From assembly GCA_002270565.1 (NCBI GenBank), contig NQMI01000168.1:3573-67572 (forward strand): DNA of 64,000 bases, read 5' to 3'. Source of the stretch: Stenocarpella maydis (Eukaryota > Ascomycota > Sordariomycetes > Diaporthales > Diaporthaceae). Positions within the stretch are counted from its first letter, which is position 1; each line of letters starts with the position of its first letter. Positions 56,801 to 64,000 of this stretch are shown in pieces. The notes under the pieces are model-generated. The model saw only the letters and a list, made by a program, of their open reading frames with translations. It did not search any database and was not told where the DNA came from. Position numbers and translations under genes: made by a program.

Positions 56801-57673
56801 TGCTCAGCTGAAGAGATATCACCAATGAAGACGCATGAGTACAGAGGTACACCAATCCCTCGGATTCTTTTGCATTAATTGATCTTTCGGCACTTCAGCC
56901 CTTCGTCGACACCAAGAACTGTGTCCAGAGCACCATCGAGGTATAGCCCAGTCCCTGCCGAATACCCAGAGGGTCGGAGATACTCGAATGGGGCAAAGAC
57001 ACTCGCTAACATCAGTACTCAAGCTCGGACGTTGCTCCGCCCCAGCAGGTGCCTACATTTCTCTCCAGTGTTTTCCATGGTCACTCTTGCATCGGCTGTA
57101 TATTCCTTGGAACCGACCTGTCAATCGTGACGTGCCCTTTTTTTTGTGTTGCAGATCAGGCATGGTAATCTCGACCACTCAGGTTCTCCGGATACCTGTG
57201 CAAGAACATATCAATGCGTCGCGGCTGAGGCAACAGTTGCATCCCTCCGTCATCTAAAACAGCGCAAAAGTTGCCTCTCTCGGCAGCTACAAACCGGAAA
57301 TACAGTGCGTCCCTTGTGGCGGCCTGGTTACTAGGTCCCCGGATCAAGTCCCTTCGCTGGCGGCACATTCAAAAAAGGGTTTAAAAAGGTGAAAGTTGAG
57401 ACCCGACAACCAGAGCGAGGAAACACCTTGCGAGCAGCACCAAGCACCCGCCCGAAACAGGGCCACTGTCAAGCCCCTAAGCGAAACTTTGTTCCCCAAG
57501 GCATGCTTGTCACTTGCACGGGAGCCTCGATTGCGACAGACACACACACGCACGCACACGCGCGCGCACACTGCCCGCGTGCAAGCCAACTATACGGGTC
57601 CTATTGGAACCGATAATAGAAATTTCCTCTAACAACCTAGGTATACCTTTAATAAGGGCATCAAGCTCTTGAG
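53832..57673. other. Long intergenic region
   Basis: About 3.8 kb without a recognisable gene. It contains a GT dinucleotide run (54392-54405), a C run with an ambiguous N (54661-54670), and a CA/CG-rich microsatellite at 57538-57570 about 100 bp upstream of the bZIP start. Frames such as 55708-56223 (minus) and 55538-55957 (plus) overlap each other and show no domain. Confidence 0.4.
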
Positions 57674-58726
57674 ATGCCTCTCGAGCCGCTCCCAACCCTG
57701 CAGGACTTGGAGATCACGGGCACAACAGGATCCCAGCAGGACGAGACGCAGTATTATCCCATTATGAGCCATGAACGACTAGCCCAGCCCTTCCATCCAG
57801 ACCATCCCCCCAGCGCTACGTACCCTGCCTCTCAGGCCCTCTCGTTCGGACAGCCCCACACCTCGCACTTCTACCCGCCGCTCTTGGGTTCATTCGGATT
57901 CGACAACAACTACAACAACAAGATCCCGATCGACCCGGGTCTTTGGGATGCTAGCCTTGACCATTCGGAAGCCCGAGGGCTATCCGAGGGTGGCGGTGGC
58001 ATGGGGTCCCACCAGGACCCGTGGGGAGCCCATCCGGCCACTCCTGTCGACATGGACGGTTTTGTGGCGTCTCCCACATCCATGCCGCGATACAACCCGT
58101 CCCCGATGCCGCTTGTCCCCGGCATGAGCAGCTTCGAGCCGATGGTGAGTACCTCATGGTCGATGGATGGCAGCTCGGCGTCGGCCTCGTCAGCGTCATT
58201 ATCAAGAGGGCCCACAATGTCATCGAGCCTGAGCGTGCCCAGAACATCAACTCCGGCCAGCAGCCAGAGCCCGAGCTCTCCGACAAGGGTCAGTACTGAT
58301 ACGCTTGAACCGCCCGCCCCCAATAAGGATGTCTTGCCGATTTATGTGGGCTTGCAGACCCGAACTCAGGCCGAAGACCAGCCCAGCAAGAAGAGAAAGC
58401 AGGCGTCGGTCCCCAATGTGCCTGTAGAGACGACAATTTCTGAGAAGAGAAGGTACCGAGATAACTCTTGGCCGGGATTTTCTACTCCACAGATCCCAAC
58501 CGCCACAGCTTCAAGCGCCGTAGCCGCAACCAATGACAACAAACCCGCGCACAGGCACAGCAGTGGCAATCCGGATAATCGCCCACGGACGACGGAGACG
58601 ACGGAATCCACGATCAACGACCCCTCCCGGCCTCCCCAGCCAAGGTCCCGCTCCTCGCAGCAGTCCGCAACGATTCCAGAACAGCCACGGCGGCAGCAGC
58701 AGCAGCAGCAACGACAACAACAACAA

Positions 58727-58762
<36 letters not shown>

Positions 58763-59152
58763 CCAGACCCCCGCGCGCGCAACCGCGAGGCTGCCAACCG
58801 GTGCCGGGCCAAGAACAAGGTGGCCGTGGCGGAGCTCGAGGAGGCGGAGCGGGCCATGGGCGCCAAGCACCAGGCGCTGACGCGGACGGCGAGGTCGCTG
58901 CGCGAGGAGGTGCTGTCGCTCAAGAACCAGCTGCTCATGCACGGCAACTGCGACGACGACCTCATCCAGCAGTACCTGGCCAACTCGGCGCGCATGGTCG
59001 GCCGCGGCGCGGCCGGGGCGGCCACGGTGGCCCACACGATGCAGCCGCAGCTGCCGCCGCCCGCTGGTATGCTGCCTGGGCAGGCGTCGACGCCGCCTAC
59101 CGGTGCGACAGCAGCGAGGGGTCAACGAAAGGGGGAGGGGCGGAGGCGGTAA
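57674..59152 (+). CDS. bZIP transcription factor with polyglutamine tract
   Basis: A single exon of 492 residues. The first 360 residues are low-complexity (Pro, Ser, Thr, Gln) with few conserved features, as in regulatory regions. A polyglutamine tract (about residues 341-363) directly precedes the basic region DPRARNREAANRCRAKNKVAVAELE, which has the N-x-x-A-x-x-C-R bZIP signature. The zipper then follows with leucines in RSLREEVLSLKNQLLMHGNCDDDLIQQYL; the LLMHGNCDDDLI block is typical of fungal Atf/CREB-type proteins. Nuclear DNA-binding protein, expected to bind CRE/TGACGT-like sites as a dimer. The tail is proline/glycine-rich. A start at 57764 (MSHERL) is possible. Targets cannot be inferred. 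Confidence 0.9.
58694..58762 (+). repeat. CAG/CAA trinucleotide tract encoding polyglutamine
   Basis: Twenty-three codons, all CAG or CAA except one CGA. Mixed codons reduce slippage, but strain variation is likely. Confidence 0.92.
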
Positions 59153-60856
59153 GCTTTGCACCGGGTAGGAGAGGCTGGAGGAGAGAGAGAGGGGGGGGGA
59201 CCTACAAAGGAAAACCCCCGATACAGAACAAGACAATATACGACGGAGCAGTACAAGAGAGGAAAAGGTTTCAGGCAAAACAGGCCTTGGTGGCTTTGGA
59301 TTTTGAGGAAGATGAGGGGGCAACGTAACGGGATTGAGTGCGGGTACTTATCATTGGTTTGGATATGACGGCCGCGATCATGGCCGGGTCGTTGTTGGCA
59401 GTGGGTGTCCAGGTTTACTCGGGCCTGGGAAAGGCGTCAGGAAGGGCTTGGGTCCTCCCCCCCCCCCTACCTCTTCTTTTTCGTTTTCTTCGGCATCGGG
59501 GGCCACTTGGGTGGAGGCAAGGGGCTTGATGATAACCTTGTTGACGAACGAGCAGAGATCAATCTCATGGTTAGTCTTGGCTGAACTGCTGGCCACTGGC
59601 ACTTGATCATCTGGCGCTCCATCCCTTCCTGCATCACTCGTAAGCTTTTCCGTCTGGACTGCGGACTGGACTGACCGAGCACACGGCCCAAGGTAGCATC
59701 CGACTCGGCCGAATCGTTCGGGGTTGGAATTGGCTGCGGCAGGTCAGGGATCCCCCTTGATGAAGCGTGTCAGGTTCATACGTACGCGTCGGTCGAGGCG
59801 TCCTGAAGCCACTACGGTTGGTCGAAACTTGCGCACCCAGTCATCCACGTGGCTGTTGGTCTACACAAACTAGTGCAGGCGCCAGCAGGCCAGGTAGATC
59901 AAGGAGCTTCGGAAGGATGACACGATGGTGGGAGTTGTTAGAAAGGAGCAGGTTGGAGCACTCGGGCTGCTGAGCGAAGGGCCTGGGCTCAGGTCAGGCT
60001 ATGAATGACACGGCACCTCTGGAAAGCATTCTGAAGTCGCCACTGATGATGTCAACAGCCAGTGTTTACCTGCGCGGGCACGGATTCTGCAGATCTGCAG
60101 CCAAAAACACCCCAGAATTGGATCTGCATCGCATCGTACTACCATGCCACATATGGATATGCTCTTACAACGCGGCCACACTAGGTACTAAGGCTCATAA
60201 CTATTCTGCACGTCTTTCCGCGACTCAAGTACTTCGGGTCAGTACATGCGAGGAGGACCAACCCTAACCCTCCTCTCCGAGGGGAATGATACTATCACCA
60301 CCCATGAATCCTACGAGCAACCACGTCACCTTCATCCCATGCTATTTCTTCTCAAGGGGAACGCCCGCACGGCAAGCAACGCCTGCATCCTGATCCGGAG
60401 CTACTTTGCCAAGAGAGCACTGTCTGAGACCAGGGTGAGCTAATTTAGTAGTGACTGTAACCCCCCCCATCAAATACTAAACATGTCACTGCAGTTCAGC
60501 GTGGTAGTTATGGTCAAGACCCCAGGAGAGAGATTGCAGATGCACGCTACTGTCCTGCCTGCTCGGTGCTTCATCCTCGATGGCAGGGTGTCAAGCTCAA
60601 TTAAGGAATGCCCGCGTCCATAGGGAGCATCTGATGGAGCAATTAAGGCCAGTTGTATCCGATGAGATTGTTACAATATCTAGGCGCAAATGCTAAAGGA
60701 GACCGACTATTAAAGAGCGAACGTGGCCGCTTGTCTCGGGCCTTGAGCTGACAGGGTAACCCAGTTAACTTGAATTGTTTGCACTTGAGCAAGCATTGCA
60801 AACCACCCCGCCCGCTATGCTCAACTGATTACTCGCACACAATACAGTGTTCATCT

Positions 60857-60921
<65 letters not shown>

Positions 60922-61020
60922 AAAAAAAGAAAAGAAAAAAAAAAAGGAGACAGTCCGGTGCCCGGCCCAGAAACTGCCTTGGCTCATCACCACGCCCCGC
61001 CAGTAGCACTTGTCAGCCAC
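59153..61020. other. Intergenic region with long homopolymer
   Basis: No gene supported. G run at 59191-59199, C run at 59456-59467. Short frames in 59334-60443 show no domain. Confidence 0.4.
60859..60919 (+). repeat. 61-base poly(A) run plus A-rich tail
   Basis: Sixty-one A bases followed by GGAAAAAAAGAAAAGAAAA-type sequence to about 60948. Could be a retroposed tail, a slippage expansion or an assembly artefact; no retroposon body is recognised upstream. It sits about 75 bp past the stop codon of the cysteine-rich gene. Confidence 0.9.
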
Positions 61021-61755
61021 TTAAGCGGTGCACGTGAAGCCACACTTCTCACCAGGCTTGAGGGCAGGCTCGTTGCGGCAGACGGCAATAGTCTTGTCGC
61101 TGCCCCCGCCAAACACACAGCAGTTGGACGCACAGTTGGCGTCGCTCGTGCACTGCCCCGTGACGAACTGCTTCCCGGCCACGCCGACGTTGCCGGGCCC
61201 GAGGCTGTCGTTGGTGCTGGTGGGAGGGCAGGACCCGCCGGCCGCGGAGCCGGAGCTCCCGCCGGACGCGGCAGCGGCGCTGTCCGAGGCGGCGCCCCCG
61301 GCCTGGGCGGCGGCGCTGCTAGCCGGGGCCTGGGCGGCGCCGGCGGCCGAGTTGGCCTTGCCGTCGCCGAAGCCGCAGCCGAGCTTGGGCGCGGCGTTGC
61401 CCACGGCGGAGCCGGAGCAGACGCCGACGGTCTGGCCGGTGGCCTGGTCGACCACGGAGGCGCAGCAGACCTTTGTCAGGTCGGGCTGCTGGGCGCCGCA
61501 GTCGGCCGAGTTGGTGCACTGGCCGGTGATGAACTGCTGGTTCTTGCCGTTGCCGTTGCCGGCGGCCAGCTTGGGGTCGGGGATCTGGGACGGCTGCGCC
61601 TCGAGGACGGGGGGCTTCTGCGCGGCCTGGCGCTGCTCGAGCTTGGCGGACCGCACCTTGGAGGGGCCGCGGCTGTTGTCCGCCGGGCTCAGGGCGAGGG
61701 CGCCCTGCAGGGCGAAGAGGAGGGTGACGGCGGCTGCGGCGTTGAGGGCGACCAT
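61021..61755 (-). CDS. Secreted cysteine-rich protein with two BAS2-like modules
   Basis: A single exon of 244 residues. MVALNAAAAVTLLFALQGALAL is a signal peptide. Module 1 is QFITGQCTNSADCGAQQ...KVCCASV...GVCSGSAVG...LGCGFG; module 2 is QFVTGQCTSDANCASNCCVFGG...AVCRNEPALKPGEKCGF. Both match the C-x(5)-C...CC...C...C-G-F pattern of fungal secreted proteins such as the biotrophy-associated protein BAS2 of Magnaporthe, each with about six cysteines. They are joined by an Ala/Ser/Gly-rich linker (about residues 138-180). This suggests internal duplication of a normally single-module protein. Likely apoplastic; a role in host interaction is inference. The ATG at 61755 is used because a start at 61893 would hide the signal peptide. 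Confidence 0.85.
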   Translation of the reverse strand: MVALNAAAAVTLLFALQGALALSPADNSRGPSKVRSAKLEQRQAAQKPPVLEAQPSQIPDPKLAAGNGNGKNQQFITGQCTNSADCGAQQPDLTKVCCASVVDQATGQTVGVCSGSAVGNAAPKLGCGFGDGKANSAAGAAQAPASSAAAQAGGAASDSAAAASGGSSGSAAGGSCPPTSTNDSLGPGNVGVAGKQFVTGQCTSDANCASNCCVFGGGSDKTIAVCRNEPALKPGEKCGFTCTA

Positions 61756-64000
61756 GTTGATGATGCTCTGGATGCTTGTGTGTGTTTTGGCCTGGGTGGG
61801 ACGGCGTCCGATAATCAAGAGAAACGGAGCGGCGAGATGGGATGGAGAGGCGGTGGGCCGGTGATTAAGACGAAACTGGAAACGACGGCTCAAGCTTGTT
61901 TAAGCGGTATAAATGCGATTTGTTTGTTGAAACGGACTTGCAGACACCTGGTCGCAGATCCGGGTAGAGGCAACAGGGAGTGGGAGAAGGGGAGGTCTGT
62001 GCAAAAGCTTGGATGTTGTGTGCTTGTGGATGGATGAATGGGTTTCTGCCAGGGACAAAGGGCAGGACGGACAAGAAGTTATATACACATCCATCATGCC
62101 TCTGGCCTCGCCCCGTCCGGCCCCAGCTGGACTGGCAGTCGGGTCCAGGCTAGGGATGGGTGAGGCCGTGGCGAAGGCAGCCTCCACGACGACAAGGTGG
62201 ACATCCGGTCTGATGGTTGAGGCTGCAGCCGGACGAGGGCAGTGTGACTGGATGATGGAGCTGCCAGACAGGGCCGAGTGTGACGCTGGCTCGTTTGAGG
62301 TCGAGCTGCAGCGCCTGGACATTGCCCGGGTGGCTGCCGCTGTGCTGCTGGTGCTCCAAGCAGACGACGGGGTGGTGAAGGAGGCATTCGGAAGCCGGAT
62401 AAGGGGCACAGGGAGAGCAGATCTCTTGTGTCGTCCGCTCCGGGCGGCCAAGACAAGGCAGGATATGCCAGCGCCCCCGCGGCTGGAGCATCGTGGTCGT
62501 TGGCTGTGCGGCCAGCCATGGCAGGGCGGCTCTCGTCAATTGACGCAGAGGATGAGGCCCAGGACGGCGGCCATGTTGCCCAGTTTCCGGTGGTGTGCCA
62601 AGACAGCCGCAGGTGAGGCCGCAGCTTTGGGCGGCCCCGGCTGCTGTGGGTAGCGCACTAACGCGGGTGTGGCGAGCCGGCCGCATCGCGGGGATAAGCG
62701 TGGACAAGGGACCCTTCGTGTGTCTCACCAGCCTCGGCAGATGGCACATGGTCGGATTCAAGAACCGTCCACACGCCCAATAGGCTCGCCAATCGCCACT
62801 ACAGGGAGGCCATTCTGAGCAGCCCGCGAGACGGTGCCCAGACATCTCCCCAGAGGGTAGGCGAACACCCCTGCCTCCTGTTTCATTGACTCGCATAACA
62901 GTGTTTGAGCCATCACCAAGGAACAAGTTTCGTGGACCTACTAGTCCAACCCAAGTCAGATCCATCCTTGGATTGAAGATGGCACTCCAATAGAGCAGGC
63001 ACCCCCTCTCCCCGCGAACAAGTCTCGGTGGCTCATATGTTTTTCCGCGCTTCACTTCAGTTTGGATGCCCTCTCTAATGCGCACCTTCCGTGGCTGCCG
63101 GGCCGTACCTAATTATCGTCCAAGGGGCTTTGCAGCCCGTCTACTTCATGCATCGCATAAGTGTGCGCAGAGAGAGACATGAGACGAGAGTAACAATAAA
63201 CCGGCTGTACTAAGCACAAGGGCAGCTGTAGGGACGAATACTAGGCGGGCAGAATATCAGACGGAAGAGGACGTGCACAAAGCAGACATCATGCAGATGC
63301 TCAAACCCACATGACAGGCTGAGTTTAACTTATCCGGATCCCACTTCAGGACCTCACCGGTATGATCCAAGACTAGAGTTTGCCCTGTCCAACTTTATTC
63401 CACCAACGTGTCGATCATATAGCTCTCCCCTGCGTTAACAAATCATATAAAAGGTTCCTGGGATAAAATCACTGATGACATGTACCGGCTTTTCTGCATA
63501 GTACTTCTTGCAATCCAGGGTACGGACGGCATAAAAGCCCTTGTAAGATTGCCAGTTATGATTTGGCCCGGTCAGGCTGGTTGCGATGAAGTATATCAGC
63601 ATGTTAAATCATGCGGTGGGATGCCACTGTGCGTGAAAATCATTGGCTACACTCATATGATCATGCCGGGTCTCCATTCACCCTGCTGGTATCTCAGACA
63701 GTAAATAAAACTAAGCGACATGTGCTCTCCGCTGGACCTCGAACTTCAAGTCCGTGTATGCGAGACAGATCATGAAGACAGGGTACTCGTCTGACTTCCT
63801 GGGCAGTGTGCCCTCGTTTAAAGAACGATTCAGAAGCGAGTGGACTCTTTTGATTGATAGGGCTGACCATTGAGCTTGTGTTCGTCCCGGAGAGGTCGTA
63901 TGTGGCCACGTTGAAGCAACCTGGCACCAAAATGGAGTATATGCCACTCTACTAGTGGATGGTCAGTACTCTAATCGAGGGGATACACGGCGCCAGACGA
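61756..64000. other. Right-end region without recognised genes
   Basis: The promoter of the cysteine-rich gene lies at the left. A 311-codon minus frame (62150-63085) has an anomalous Pro/His/Arg/Cys-rich composition and overlaps other open frames, so it is not called. From 63480 to the end only short frames occur; a gene could be cut by the window edge but I see no evidence of one. Confidence 0.4.

Noticed and set aside
60847..62037. 396-codon plus-strand frame starting in poly(A)
   Set aside because: It begins with a polylysine from the A run and then mirrors the cysteine-rich gene on the other strand; no independent support.
62150..63085. 311-codon minus-strand frame
   Set aside because: Composition rich in Pro, His, Arg, Cys with no domain, overlapping other long frames on both strands; probably chance openness in GC-rich DNA.

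Overview
The window looks like nuclear DNA of a filamentous ascomycete, most likely a Sordariomycete (inference). Evidence: short spliceosomal introns (about 47-183 nt) with GT(A/G)AGT donors, intron-containing tRNA genes, repeats decayed by G:C to A:T change that looks like repeat-induced point mutation (RIP), and typical ascomycete families (CFEM receptor, AA9 monooxygenase, BAS2-like secreted protein, RRT8-like membrane protein). It is not bacterial or viral: there are no operons or Shine-Dalgarno sites, and genes are separated by hundreds of bases.

Layout. Bases 1-8000 are an AT-rich graveyard of mobile DNA. It holds a pogo/Fot1-type DNA transposon (113-2747) with 47-48-bp inverted ends and TA target duplications, interrupted by a 413-bp solo LTR (361-773) with a 5-bp CTCTT duplication; a heavily mutated Ty3/Gypsy chromovirus (about 2750-7200); and a second, related LTR (7208-7646). 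The remainder is ordinary fungal gene space with these genes: tRNA-Ser(UGA), an Rsa3-like small protein, an AA9 LPMO, tRNA-Arg(ACG), an unrecognised zinc-finger-like protein, a conserved unknown protein with a GC-AG intron, a tRNA-Asp-like sequence, a short-chain dehydrogenase, a CFEM-Pth11-type receptor, a heme-thiolate peroxygenase, a type-B carboxylesterase, an MFS monocarboxylate-type transporter, a 1,228-residue secreted repeat protein, an RRT8-like membrane protein, a SET-domain protein, a broken coiled-coil reading frame, an alpha/beta hydrolase, a GT8 glycosyltransferase, a class I methyltransferase, a GH3 beta-glucosidase, a bZIP factor and a two-module cysteine-rich secreted protein.

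How the genes fit together. There is no obvious biosynthetic cluster (no PKS, NRPS or terpene synthase). The secreted set (LPMO, peroxygenase, GH3, cysteine-rich protein, Ser/Thr-rich wall-like protein) with a surface CFEM receptor and a transporter suggests a plant-associated or plant-decaying lifestyle, but each gene is probably regulated separately. Multi-exon models below were joined by hand; every join was checked for reading phase and for expected family sequence where a family was recognised. Exact starts are less certain than exon bodies.
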